DNA of 25,664 nt from Anaeromyces robustus (GCA_002104895.1 MCFG01000150.1:117501-143164), one strand, 5' to 3'. Positions 1 through 10,851 are shown, numbered from the stretch's first letter. Made by a program: numbers and translations. The notes: generated by a model not told the origin, from the letters alone.

Positions 1-360
1 TAAATAAATTATTTGATAAAAAAAAAAAAAACAAGTTATTTCTCTCTCTCTCTCTCTCTCTTTTTTTTTCTTTTTTTTTGATCTTAATAATAAATAATTG
101 TGTGAGATATTTATTGAGATATTTATTGTATTATAATTATTTAGTGTTTTAATTATTCATATATATATATTTACTTTTTTAATGATGTCCTTTTAATTAT
201 GTATATATATAATTATTTTTCATTTTATATTCTAATTATATATTCTTTCATTATAAAATAGTTTTTTTTTTTTTTTTTTTTAATTTTAATTTTCATATGT
301 TTTCATAATTTTGATTATAAAGAATGCATTAGAATAAATATCATTTAATATACATTTTAA

Positions 361-590
361 TTTTACAGATTATTCTAATTCTTACATATTACTTTAATTC
401 TTATATATTATTTTAATTCTTACATATTACTTTAATTCTTACATATTTTTTAATTCTTACATATTTACATATTATTTTAATTTTACAGATTGTTTTAATT
501 ATTACATATTATTTTAATTCTTACATATTTACATATTATTTTAATTTTACAGATTGTTTTAATAATTACATATTATTTTAATTCTAATAT
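361..590. repeat. AT-rich tandem repeat block
   Basis: Short units of the type TTAATTCTTACATATTA recur every 20-25 bases. A higher-order unit starting TTTTACAGATTGTTTTAAT is seen at 481 and again at 545, a 64-base period, and a related TTTTACAGATT lies at 361. The copies differ by a few bases. No coding potential or known element was recognised. Confidence 0.75.
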
Positions 591-1269
591 ATCTAATGAA
601 ATTTTTTTTTAATACCAAGTACATAAAAACTTTTTAAAAATATACAGATATTTTTATATATAAATTTTAATTAATATAAACTGTCAAAACTAATTTTTTT
701 CTTTAATAAATATATTAATATGTATTATACTTTCTTTTCTTTCTTTTTTAAAGTTTATTAGTAATTGTAAAGATTTTTATTACTAATATTTTATTTTTTT
801 GTGCTTTTAAAATTTCGTTTATATTCTTTGAAAATAATACATACCAACAAAAAAAGTCATTAGAATTTTCGAAATCTTACTAATAAATAAATATATTTTT
901 TTGAGATCTTAATTAAAATTTGTAGTTGTTTAATAAAATATTTAATAATATTAAATATAGAAATTTTATTTATATGTAAATATTAATGTAATAAAAATGT
1001 ATATACATACATACATACATAAATATATATATATTTTTTACATTAATAAATACATTTTTTTAATCAAAAATTCTATATTAATCTTTAAAGTTCTACATTC
1101 ACCTAGAAAATTTCATATTATTGGCTTTCAATACTATTTTGATACATTAATGTAATTGAATAAACCAATAATAATAATTTTATTGTTTTTCGTAAAAAAA
1201 AAAAACAAACATCAAATCAAATATCATACATCCAAAGAAATTCTAATATTATTTATAATTAATAATACG

Positions 1270-1302
<33 letters not shown>

Positions 1303-1306
1303 AACA

Positions 1307-1315
1307 TATAAATAG
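1307..1315 (+). promoter_or_regulatory. TATA-like box of eS27
   Basis: The nine bases TATAAATAG lie 128 bases before the eS27 start codon, just after a long T run and a short A run. The same nine bases occur upstream of both PEPCK copies. The match to the classic TATA consensus is seen directly. Use as a promoter is inferred and weakened by the AT-rich background, although the closing G makes the 9-mer less likely by chance. Confidence 0.5.
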
Positions 1316-1442
1316 AGTTAATTTCCCACAAAAATTTTTATTTTTTTCACTACTTTTGTTATTTATAATTATATCTCCTTTTTTATAATTTGAAAGTTAA
1401 AAATTAAAAGTATAAAAGTTAAAAAAATAAATATTTATCAAT

Positions 1443-1697
1443 ATGCCTTTAGCTGTCGATCTTCTTAACCCATCTGCTGCTTCTGAAAAGCGTCAACACA
1501 AGCTTAAGAGACTTGTTCAATCTCCAAACTCTTACTTTATGGATGTTAAATGTCCAGATTGTTTACAAATCTCTACTGTTTTCAGTCACGCTCAAACTGT
1601 TGTTCTTTGCGATGGTTGCAGTACTGTTCTCTGCCAACCAACTGGTGGTAAAGCTAGATTAACTGAAGGTTGTTCTTTCAGAATTAAGCCAAACTAA
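1443..1697 (+). CDS. RPS27: 40S ribosomal protein eS27 (S27e)
   Basis: This 84-residue protein is a component of the small ribosomal subunit. It has the full family length and lines up end to end with eukaryotic eS27. The core [14 protein letters not shown], the stretch [18 protein letters not shown] and the tail [15 protein letters not shown] are hallmarks of the family. The four zinc-binding cysteines are C37, C40, C56 and C59, as two CxxC pairs. The N-terminal [22 protein letters not shown] resembles fungal eS27. The start is the first ATG, with A at -3. The gene is uninterrupted, although introns are common near the start of this gene in other eukaryotes. Its composition is clearly less AT-rich than the flanks, as expected for a highly expressed gene. 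It stands alone, with a TATA-like site 128 bases upstream. Confidence 0.97.
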   Translation: MPLAVDLLNPSAASEKRQHKLKRLVQSPNSYFMDVKCPDCLQISTVFSHAQTVVLCDGCSTVLCQPTGGKARLTEGCSFRIKPN

Positions 1698-2649
1698 GCA
1701 AGAAAATAATCTTTACTTATTAAAAAAGTTTAACAGTTTTTTTTTTTAAATTATATAATCTATTTAAAGTATTTTATATAATATTTTAAACAGAAAAAAA
1801 AAGATCAATAATCAAAACAAATTAAATAATCAATTATTTTATTTTTTTTTTTACAAAACACTTGAAAAATCAAAAAAAATATATTTGATGAGAATTCAAT
1901 ATTTGAACAAAGAACACCTTCTATATATTCATTATCAAAAAAAGATTAATTACTCTTTTGGGAAATTCTTAAATTTTCTTAAGATTTTAATGAAGAGGAT
2001 TAATTGATAATGAAATTATTAAAGAAAAGGAGATTTCTTTAAGAGGAAAAAATGAAGTTATGGTAAATTTCTAATATCTTTAATTTTACGGTAATATTTC
2101 TATTAAAAGCAACTTATAAAGCCAAGATGGAAAGAAACAGTATGTTAAAGATAATGAAAGATGATCATCAAAAAAAAAAAAAATAAAAAAAATGAAAAAA
2201 AAAATAAAAAAATAAAATTGAAAAATTAAATTTATGCAACAATATTTATGTTTAATTTGGATTTTATTAAGATTTTTTATTTATTACCCTTAGATACCTA
2301 AAATAATATACCATTATCTATTATTAATTTATCAATAACTTTATATTTATCTAGTTTTAGCTCATAAATTACAATAAAATAGACGTTAGTTTTCTTATAT
2401 ATATTTTAACATGTAAATAAAATAAATCATGAAAAAAAAAAAGAATAATAAAGAGTTATATTTATTATAAAAGAAAATTATATATATAAAGAATAAATTT
2501 TTATTTTAAATGTGTAAATAATATATACTATGCTTTGTTTGTGTTATTGTTGTGATTTTGTTATGCACGGAAAAATCATAAAGGATTAATTTTTAGTTAT
2601 ATTAGTAATTAATTATTGAAAGGAAAAGTTGATATTTATTACATGTTAA

Positions 2650-2922
2650 AATAAATTATCTTTTTTTTTATATTTATATTTATTATTTAATAAGTAAGGA
2701 AATAATGAAAGGAAAGGGGAAGAATAAATTATCTTTTTTATATTTGTATTTATTATTTAATAAGTAAGGAAATAATGAAAATCTTTTTTATATTTATATT
2801 TATTATTTAATAATTTAATAAGTAAGGAAATAATGAAAGGAAAGAGGAAAAAATAAATTATCTTTTTTTATATTTGTATTTATTGTTTATTAAGTAAGGA
2901 AATAATGAAAGGAAAGAGGAAC
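2650..2922. repeat. Tandem repeat, four units of about 58-73 bases
   Basis: Four units begin near 2651, 2723, 2781 and 2852. Each holds ATCTTTTTTATATTT, then TATTATTTAATAAGTAAGG, then AAATAATGAAA. Units differ in the presence of the GGAAAGRGGAA tail and in an extra TAATTTAA. They are a simple head-to-tail array without unique spacers, so not a CRISPR. Function unknown. Confidence 0.85.
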
Positions 2923-2975
2923 AAAATAATAATAAGATTTTTTTTTTGTTTAAATTTATGTTTAGTATGTTATAA

Positions 2976-3024
<49 letters not shown>

Positions 3025-3205
3025 GTTTTTTGTTTTTGTTTTTTAAATTACTAAAATCACAAAAATTACGGGCATTATATTTATAAGAATTTATTATTAT
3101 TATTTTATTTTTATAAAAGTATTATTAATGAAAAAGTATCATTTAACTGTCAATTGAAGATATATCATATATATTATAGAAATAAAATTATTAGATATTA
3201 TATAT

Positions 3206-3257
3206 GATATGTTTATATTCATATACTTATATATAAGTATATGAATATAAACATATC
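3206..3257. repeat. Perfect 52-base palindrome
   Basis: The left half starts GATATGTTTATATTCATATA and the right half is its exact reverse complement, with 26-base arms and no loop. Weaker dyad symmetry continues outward. It can form a cruciform or hairpin. It lies in gene-free DNA between eS27 and the LINE remnants. Confidence 0.9.
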
Positions 3258-3649
3258 GCATATTTATATAAATAATTTTATATATTTCTTAATAGAAAAA
3301 ATAAATTTTTTTTTATTATTCATTATTTATATTATTTATATTATTAATTTTTATTATTATTTATATTGTTTATATTATTATTTATTTATAGAAAATTTAT
3401 TGTAATAATAATTTTTATTATTATAATTATTGTGATTTTTATTTTTTTTTTTGTTTTCTCTTTTTTTTTTCTTTCTTAAATATTAATTGAATTTACTGTT
3501 CATAAATATTATGTTAAATCAGTATTCTTTAGTATTGTGATTTTTTCTGTTAAATACTTCTTAATCTTTATTATTATATTTAATAATTTTATTATAATAT
3601 TTATTATTATGATGATTATCCTTTTCTTACGTAATCATCATTACGCTTG

Positions 3650-4110
3650 TTAAAATTTCCAACCTAGTATATATACTCTTTTTTTTAAAATCTGCTTCAA
3701 TTTTTTCATATATAGTTTTAAAAGAGTCGTCTTCTTGTAGAATATATTTATCTATATAATTTTATGGTAGTGCCTTATATAGATATTTTATTTGTTTCTC
3801 TTTAGATATCTTTAATTGATTATTTTTTATTATTTTTAAAAAGATATATTTTCATCTGGTCTAGTATCTTCATGTATCATCCGTTCTGGAAATAGCAAAG
3901 GAATTTAACCTTGAAATCCAATATACAGTATAGTTTTTATTCCTGTTATATTTTCTTCTTCTATGTTTATTCATAATTTGATATGAGTGAAACGATACCT
4001 GCTATACTTTCGTGTACTTCTAGAGTTATTGTATATATGTGGGATAAGTGATAAGTGATTCAATTTGCTCTTTAGTTGGCTTATCAACGTCTATACATAT
4101 AATAAAATAA
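3650..4110 (-). mobile_element. Possible retroelement fossil, class uncertain
   Basis: Minus-strand reading gives broken protein-like stretches, for example DDSFKTIYEKIEADFKKK, with a charged composition unlike the surrounding A/T tracts. Base composition is also slightly less AT-rich. The style recalls a gag-like region of an LTR element, but I cannot assign a family. It is broken and looks old. It could equally belong to the adjacent LINE remnant. Confidence 0.25.
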
Positions 4111-4160
4111 ATTCAAAAAAAAAAAAAAAAATTAAAAAGAAAATTCTATTTAAATATTTA

Positions 4161-5111
4161 TAGTATAGAGTATTATTCGGATTTCATTCTTCTCTAAATG
4201 ATAAAATATTATAAAACGAAGAAGTAACATTTGAATTAAAGATATTGTAAACTCTCTCTTGGGTAATCCTCATTATTTCTAATAAAAGAAGAAAACTCCG
4301 AGGGTTTTGTGGTTGAAATTATATCACGATTTGAGATACTATTATTATGTCTTATCAATTTGAGGTTGATGCACTTGGTCTTGAAGGGTATGGATTTGTA
4401 CCATTAAAATAATAACCTCAAAAAGTTGTATATTACTGGTACTATTTTTGTTAAAAAATCAGCCAACCCCACAAGATGTAAGGGCAATAAGAAAAACATT
4501 TTCTTAAAACCATTACACTCTTAAAAGCTATTTTTGAGTTATATTTATATATAGATCCACAGCATAAAAGTATTATCTATTTGATACCAAGATTAAGATG
4601 AGAGTATTTGTAACTCAGCATATATAATATGTCTAGAATCACAAAATTCATTATTATGATCAAAATTTTTTACCTTTAATTCCTTGTTTGTTAACGAGAT
4701 CTTTATAGTGTTCAGCCCAGTGAGAGATTTGTTCTCTAGGAGAGACAATATCATTCCTAAATTTAGACTTGATAACATGAGAGGATGTTTTAGAATAAGA
4801 AGGTTTTAGTTAATTTCTTAACGCTACATCAACCAAATCTTTATTCTTTTTTAATGAAGTTGTTACCCATGGAGATAATATTGAATTTTCAATAAGCAGT
4901 ACGAGTTTTTCTTTTTGATTTTCTTAATCAATTTAATAAATTCAATAATTTTTGCAAAAAAATTAAGATAAGAGTCAATATTAGAATAATTAGAAAGAGT
5001 TTTATTACTTTTATAATATAAGTGACGTGCTTTGGTCAATTTTTTAACATAAAAAGGGCAGTGAAAGGTAGAATCTTTTAATTTCACAGGAACGAATAAT
5101 TTAACGTTCAT
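4161..5111 (-). mobile_element. Decayed LINE fragment A (endonuclease-RT linker plus 3' part)
   Basis: On the minus strand, 5111 down to 4866 encodes a basic helical stretch (FYVKKLTKARHLYYKSNK) typical of the linker between endonuclease and reverse transcriptase in LINEs. Bases about 4790-4680 read IVSPREQISHWAEHYKDL, the conserved WAEHY segment just before the RT domain. Then 4466-4280 matches, with divergence, the 3' region of the plus-strand LINE at about 24013-24200, and 4290-4161 matches 9884-10012. The RT palm is absent between these parts, so the copy is internally deleted, and reading frames change several times. It is a dead, fairly old non-LTR retrotransposon copy. Host genes at 4593-4778 and 4863-5111 are not supported. 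Confidence 0.65.
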
Positions 5112-5699
5112 TAAATTAATTAAAAATTTTTTTTTATTTTCTTTTCTTTTTAATAATATTTATATATTTATATATTTATATTTATATATTAATATATTTA
5201 TTATTATTATTTTTATTAATATTATTTTTGTCTACTTAATAAATATTAATAAAAATAATAAAAATTAAATTCTGTATATTAATATTTTGTATAAATATAA
5301 AACTTTTTATATATATATAATGATGATAACTTTTATTTTTTTTGAGTGGTAATTGAAACACTGTATTAGTCGTTTCACCACTATGAATCAAAAAAATAAA
5401 TAGTCATAGTTATACTGAATGTACATATAAAAAAGCTTTATTTTAGTTATAAAATATAAATATTAAAATAATATTTAAAAGTAAAAATTAATATTATTTA
5501 ATATTATTTATTATTATTTATTATTTATTACTAGTACTATTATTATCGTTGTTGCTTTATTCTAAAATAATTATTAATATTATTATTGTTATTATTGGTT
5601 AATATCAAATATTATTATTCAATATTGTTATTCAATATTATTATTTATTATTAAATACATAGTTATTTATTAAGCTTTTTATACATTTTTATTAATATT

Positions 5700-5840
5700 T
5701 ATGTAATAGTTACAAAATAATTGTGTATATTAACTATTATTATTGAATAAATAGTCTAGATTTGAAAAGTGAATAATTGTATAAAAATAGAAATTTTTCT
5801 TGTATGAATTGTATCTAACTAAATAAAAATTATTAAGTTT
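5700..5840 (+). repeat. Inverted repeat block, copy 1
   Basis: The reverse complement of 8945-9110 matches this block well. Shared anchors are ATTAACTATTATTATTGAAT, GAATAATTGTATAAAAA and TTGTATGAATTGTATCTAAC. A few indels separate the copies. Anchors with G and C at fixed places make chance matching of AT-rich DNA unlikely. Confidence 0.7.
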
Positions 5841-5984
5841 CACAATTAATTATAATGTATTTAAAAATATTATTTTAGTTTCTATTATAATATTAATTAA
5901 AATAATAATTGAAATTGCATTCTAAAAAATTATTTTATTTTCTATTAAATATTAATAAACATGTATAATGGTAAGATATTTACA

Positions 5985-6715
5985 AAGCTTAATGAATATA
6001 CTAAAAAGCTTAATAAATAATTATGAATGAATAATATATTTTAATAAATTTTACAATTAATTAAAATAAATAATAGAAATTAGTAATCTAAAAATGATTA
6101 TATTATTATTATTTTAAAAAGAAAAAAATTTTATGACTTATAGAATAATTTTATGAAAATACTTATTTTTTTTTTTTTTTTTTTTTTTTATTATTATTTT
6201 ACAACATATTTTCAATATTTATTTAACTATTTATTAATTGTTGTACTTAACGTACTTAACTTAAAAAGGCAGATAATATTATAAAGTAACACAAATTAAA
6301 TTTTTTATAAATTATGTATAAATTCCCATTATATTATTATTATGATCTACTAATAAAACTTTTGAAATATAAATTTTATTAATTAATAAATTATTATATA
6401 AAAAAACTATATTTTTTATATAGAAAAATCTTTTTTTCTTTGGTTTATAATTATTTTATAAAATAAAAATAAAAACATTTAAAATAAATATATTGTGTTT
6501 TTATGTTAGAAAAAATAAAATAGGCGTATTCATATAAGTTAATATATATTTTATATATTATAATAAACATTTTTATTATAAATATTTAAAAATAATTATA
6601 TCTGAATAAGTAAATAAATAAAAATAATAATTAATAAATAAATCATTAACTAATAAGTATATAATAAATAAATAAATAAATGATATTAAATAAATAATTT
6701 GCTTAAATAAACATG
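5985..6715 (+). repeat. Direct repeat block, copy 1, left of the hydrolase
   Basis: This block is matched in the same orientation by 9170-9712. Anchors include CAAAGCTTAATRAATA and AAGCTTAATAAATAATTATG near its start, TTGTGTTTTTATG in its middle, and AAGTATATAATAAATAAATA near its end. The copies are diverged and differ in length. It may be an old mobile element of unknown class; no coding sequence is visible. Confidence 0.6.
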
Positions 6716-7020
6716 AGAAGTGTGAAAATTTTAGTTCTTTGAAAAATATTAAAAAACAAAATTTAATATAATAATTATAAATCAAAAATAAAATTAATAA
6801 AATAAAACAATATTTATATATTTAAAATCAAAAACCAAACCAAAATAAAATAAATATTAAAAATATTAAAAGTAAGTATATAGTTTTTATTTATAAAATG
6901 TATTAAATTAAATAATTAAATAAGTCAAAGTATTAATTTAATTGGTATTTAATTATTATTTTCCCATTAAAAACATTAATATATTAATTTTAATATTAAA
7001 TTATAATAATTTTATTAAGT

Positions 7021-8163
7021 ATGTTCACTTCTAAGAATAAACAAGAATCCCAAAAAAAGAAATCCAAATCTTTCTTATCAATGATTTTAAAGATTTTAAA
7101 ATGGATAGGTATTACAATTGTATCTCTTATATTACTAATATTATTAGTTAGAATTATTGGTAAAGGAATAAATAACATGACTCCTAGTGGTGGAATCAAT
7201 GAAACTAGGTATATAGAAATTAATAATTCTACACAATGGATTAATATCTATGGAAAAAACACTAATAACCCTGTTATTCTTTATCTTCATGGTGGACCTG
7301 GTGAAGCTTCAAGTTATATTGATTATAAAAGCCTTCGTAAATGGTCAGATGTATACACTGTAGTTACATGGGATCAGCGTGATGCAGGTCTTAGTTTAAG
7401 AAAAGGTGTATCAGGTGCAGATTATACCTACGAACTTTTTATGGAAGATGGTATTGAAATGACAAAATATTTATTAAATTATTTACATAAAGAAAAAATT
7501 ATTCTTATTGGACATTCATGGGGTACATATTTTGGAACAAATCTTTCATTAAAATATCCTGAATATTACCAATATTACATTGGAACAGGTCAAGGAATTG
7601 ATTATATCAAAGGTGAATTAGCATTGATAGAAGCCGGAAAAGTTTGGTCAAAAGGAGATAAAGAAGGAGAAGAACTTGTATCTATAATGGAAAAAGATGT
7701 AAATAAGAATACAATAGAATATTTTAATGTCCGTTATCAATTAATGGCGAGATATCTACCAATGGATGAAAGTCCTGATTACAATAGTTTATTAGGTTTA
7801 TTTTTCAATCCATATTATTCAATTTGGGAAATTTTAAATTTAAAAAACTTAGCAAATGAAGATGTAGAAAAAAAATATACAGAATTTCTTGGAGGACCAA
7901 AATTTGATAAATTCTCTCTCTTAAATAGAACTGAATATCAAATTCCATACTATAATATTAATGGTGATCTTGATTATCAAACAAATTATCAACATGCAAA
8001 AGAATACTTTGACACTGTTAAAGCTCCTCGTAAAAAATTTTATACTATGAAAGATATGACTCATGGTTTATTATTAATTCATACTGAAGAATTTTCGAAA
8101 ATAATGCATGAAATTGCCAAATTAGAACAACAAAGTAGTAATAATACTACTACTACTAATTAA
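7021..8163 (+). CDS. Membrane-anchored alpha/beta hydrolase, proline iminopeptidase-like
   Basis: This 380-residue protein belongs to the alpha/beta hydrolase fold, closest in motifs to the proline iminopeptidase (S33) group. A lysine-rich N-terminus (residues 5-16) precedes one hydrophobic segment at about 28-46, which suggests a signal anchor with the catalytic domain outside the cytosol. HGGPG at 90-94 forms the oxyanion region, followed by WDQRDAG at 117-123. The nucleophile is S166 in GHSWG. The acid is probably D318 in NGDLD and the base H348 in DMTHG, so the triad looks complete. The C-terminus ends in an Asn/Thr run from a small ACT repeat. The arrangement of membrane anchor, GGINE and HGGPG resembles proteins of Firmicutes, so origin by transfer from gut bacteria is plausible. 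Substrate is unknown; peptidase, esterase or lactonase activity are all possible. The start is the first ATG of an uninterrupted frame, with A at -3. Confidence 0.88.
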   Translation: MFTSKNKQESQKKKSKSFLSMILKILKWIGITIVSLILLILLVRIIGKGINNMTPSGGINETRYIEINNSTQWINIYGKNTNNPVILYLHGGPGEASSYIDYKSLRKWSDVYTVVTWDQRDAGLSLRKGVSGADYTYELFMEDGIEMTKYLLNYLHKEKIILIGHSWGTYFGTNLSLKYPEYYQYYIGTGQGIDYIKGELALIEAGKVWSKGDKEGEELVSIMEKDVNKNTIEYFNVRYQLMARYLPMDESPDYNSLLGLFFNPYYSIWEILNLKNLANEDVEKKYTEFLGGPKFDKFSLLNRTEYQIPYYNINGDLDYQTNYQHAKEYFDTVKAPRKKFYTMKDMTHGLLLIHTEEFSKIMHEIAKLEQQSSNNTTTTN

Positions 8164-8944
8164 TAATTTAATAAAGATTTTTTATTAAACAATTAAATCG
8201 AAAAAAATCAAAAAATATTAAATAATAAAAATAAAAATTAAAATAAAAATAAAAGTGAAAGTAATGATAATAAAATATTTATAATAAATTAAAATAATTA
8301 CATAATATGATAATATAGATAAAATGAATAACCTGAATAAAGTTATTCTAAATATTTATATTCTTTTATTAAATATAAATGAAAAAAAGGGAAAATAATA
8401 AAAAGATTGGAATAATAAGATATTTAAATTTTGTTACCCTATCAAAATATATATATATATATATTTTTTTTTTTTTTGTTATTTTTAAATAACAGAAAAT
8501 AAGTATATCCTAATTTGATAAATTAATATTCTTAATTGTTATACAAATAAAAAAAAATAAAATATTAATAAAATAAAAAAAAAATAAAGTAATAAAAAAA
8601 AAAAAACTAAATATAATTACATAATATTTGATATTTTAAAATTTTTAATAACTAATATAAAACATAATAATAATATTTATTATTATTATTATTATTATTT
8701 ATTTATTTACTTATTTATTTATTTATTATAAATATTTATTATTATTATATAATATATTTATTTATTATTATTATATATACATTTTAATTATTAATGTGTT
8801 CAATATCTTTTTCTATAACTTATTCAATATCATTCATATTTTTACATCATCTAATTATTTTTATATTATTATTTATTATTATTATTTATTATTACTTTTT
8901 ATTATTTATAACTATTTATTATAATTCATTGTTATTATTATTAT

Positions 8945-9110
8945 AACCTATTTTATGAATACTAAATAATAAATAATAATTATAATTTTTATTTAGTTTG
9001 TTAGATACAATTCATACAATGAAAAAATTCTATTTTTTATACAATTATTCATTATTTTCAAATAGGAATTATTTATTCAATAATAATAGTTAATAAATAC
9101 ATATAGTAAA
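8945..9110 (-). repeat. Inverted repeat block, copy 2
   Basis: This is the reverse-orientation partner of 5700-5840. It reads GTTAGATACAATTCATACAA, then TTATACAATTATTCATTATT, then ATTCAATAATAATAGTTAAT on the plus strand. Unlike the neighbouring block, it is flipped relative to copy 1. Confidence 0.7.
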
Positions 9111-9169
9111 ATTATTTTATAATTATTATATTAAATATTAATTAATATGATTAAATATTAATTAATATA

Positions 9170-9712
9170 TATACAAAGCTTAATAAATAATTATGAATAT
9201 ATTCAATTAGTTTTTTAATCAATTAATTATAGTAATAATTAAAATTAATATTCTAAAAAATGATTATTTTATTTTATATTATAATTTTTTTTTTTTTTTA
9301 AAAAAAATCTTATAATTTTAAAAAGAAAATAATTTTATTATTATATTTTTTTATTATAATTTTAAAAGAAAAAAATATATGAATCATAGATCAAATTATG
9401 CTGTTAAATACTTCTAAATACATGTAATTATTATTTATTTATTAACTAATTATTGAATATTTTAAAGTAACGACTATATTCTAAGAAGAAAAAAAAATTT
9501 TTAATTAAATAAATTTATTAATAAAGTAATGATATTGTTCATAAATAAGTTTTTTTATGAAATACTAAAAAAAAAATATTTAAAATAGTCTTGTGTTTTT
9601 ATGACCCGAAGAAGTAAATAAATAAAAATAATAATTAATAAACAAATCATCAATTAATAAGTATATAATAAATAAATAAATGATGCTAATAAATAATAAA
9701 TAATTTGTTTTC
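9170..9712 (+). repeat. Direct repeat block, copy 2, right of the hydrolase
   Basis: This is the same-orientation partner of 5985-6715. It starts CAAAGCTTAATAAATAATTA, includes TTGTGTTTTTATG near 9593 and ends with AATTAATAAGTATATAATAA and the following AAATAAATAAATGAT. Together the two copies bracket the hydrolase gene. Confidence 0.6.
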
Positions 9713-9883
9713 TAACATTATTAGAAAACTTCCATGTTTTTATTTATTATTAATAGTTAATACACTTAGATTTAGTACATAAAATAAAATATATTAAAAT
9801 AATAATAAAAAAAAAATACTATCTAAAAAATCTATATTTAATATAAAAACAAATATAATAAATTTTTGAAATAATTATAATTT

Positions 9884-10259
9884 TAGTGTAGGGTACTATT
9901 CAGATTTTACTCTTTTCTAAATGGTAAAATAATATAAAACGAAGTAACATCTGAATTAAAGATAGTGTGGTGTCCTTGGGTAATCGTCATCCTTTCTAGT
10001 AAAATAAGATGATTTAAGTGAAAAAGAATAAACTAAAGGTACACATTTATAGTAAGATTTTTTTTTTTTTAGATTAAAGAAAGAGAATATACTTCCATTT
10101 TTTTTTTTTTTTTTTTTTTAGACTAAAGGAAGAGAATACACTTCCATGATACTTCCATATTTATAGTAAGAAGTTTTAGAAATTCTATGAATACTAAGAA
10201 AGAATGTTGGAATAATTAAGAGATGGTGAGAAGTTAGGTGTTGTAACAGCTATGTAGTA

Positions 10260-10295
<36 letters not shown>

Positions 10296-10456
10296 CTAGG
10301 ATTAATCTTTATTTATATTATTAATACATTTGTTGATGTCGAAGGTCATTTCATTTGTTTTAGCCCATTCATGTACATGGGTTAAAAGTGCTCTAAGTTA
10401 CATAGATTGGGCTTTTTTTTTGGTTTTATTCTTGTTAGAACCTAAAAAGGGGAGAG

Positions 10457-10490
<34 letters not shown>

Positions 10491-10600
10491 TTTTTTTTTA
10501 AATTAATTAGTATATGCCTTGCCATCCTTAAATCTTTGATGATTTTGCAAACAAACATATTAGGTGAGTCTAGAAAAAGATTCTTCCTAATATTTTTTTT
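9884..10600 (-). mobile_element. Decayed LINE fragment B (reverse transcriptase part and tail)
   Basis: On the minus strand, about 10545-10500 reads SSKDLRMARHI, and 10400-10330 reads HVHEWAKTNEMTFDINKC. These match the region after the FADD motif of LINE reverse transcriptases, where a helix is followed by W...N.M..N..KC. The catalytic FADD itself is not intact. Towards its 3' side, 10012-9884 matches 4161-4290 of fragment A. The copy is broken into pieces by T runs at 10058-10070, 10098-10121, 10262-10292 and about 10459-10488. It is a dead non-LTR element of the same broad family as fragments A and C, and no full domain survives. Confidence 0.6.
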
Positions 10601-10604
10601 GATT

Positions 10605-10773
10605 TAATATTTGCACACATTTTATAGTAGAAGCAAAGTTCAAGAAATTCTAAAATATTGATAGAATATTTTTTGATTTTAATAACTTATATTTTAAATA
10701 GTTTATATTAAAAGTGATAAAAATATAAAAAGTGATAAAAATATAATTATATAAATAAAAATCTATCCCAAAC
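10605..10773 (+). repeat. Direct duplication, copy 1
   Basis: This copy starts TAATATTTGCACACATTTTA and ends ATAAATAAAAATC, followed by TATCCC. It matches 10852-10989 almost base for base. It carries an internal 18-base duplication (AAAAGTGATAAAAATAT twice) and a TAG insertion that the second copy lacks. Confidence 0.9.
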
Positions 10774-10851
10774 AAGCTAGATTATTAGAATTAATTATTA
10801 ATAAACATATTTATGATGAAAGAAATTTGATTGCATTTTGGAATAATATAA

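Larger units (their letters stand above)
1..1442. other. AT-rich intergenic DNA upstream of eS27
   Basis: No gene is supported here. It holds a (TC)10 microsatellite at 41-60, a tandem repeat block at about 361-590, an ACAT microsatellite near 1000-1020 and a long T run at about 1270-1295. The last 150 bases hold the likely eS27 promoter and 5' UTR. Confidence 0.8.
1698..3640. other. AT-rich intergenic DNA downstream of eS27
   Basis: I see no gene in this stretch. It contains many A/T homopolymers, a four-unit tandem repeat at 2650-2922, a TA microsatellite followed by a long T run at about 2975-3024, and a perfect palindrome at 3206-3257. The first 100 or so bases are presumably the eS27 3' UTR. 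Confidence 0.75.
5112..7020. other. AT-rich intergenic DNA with degenerate repeat copy 1
   Basis: No gene is supported. Bases 5700-5840 and 5985-6715 have counterparts on the far side of the hydrolase gene (see the repeat entries). A long T run sits at about 6170-6189. The last 300 bases should hold the hydrolase promoter; I see no TATAAATAG there. Confidence 0.7.
8164..9883. other. AT-rich intergenic DNA with degenerate repeat copy 2
   Basis: No gene is supported. AATAAA at 8170-8175, seven bases after the hydrolase stop, is a candidate poly(A) signal. The stretch 8660-8940 is dominated by TTA/TTTA microsatellites. Bases 8945-9110 and 9170-9712 are the second copies of the repeats found left of the hydrolase. 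Confidence 0.7.

Noticed and set aside
1-600. Telomere or centromere repeat at the left edge
   Set aside because: The repeats are irregular AT-rich units with no TTAGGG-like or other telomeric motif.
4593-5111. Two minus-strand small genes (61 and 82 residues)
   Set aside because: They are parts of a decayed LINE linker region, and the better LINE match (IVSPREQISHWAEHY) lies in another frame.
6576-6785. 69-residue minus-strand hydrophobic frame
   Set aside because: Lies inside the degenerate repeat and reflects composition only.
6996-7199. 67-residue minus-strand frame over the hydrolase start
   Set aside because: Antisense shadow of the hydrolase membrane segment.
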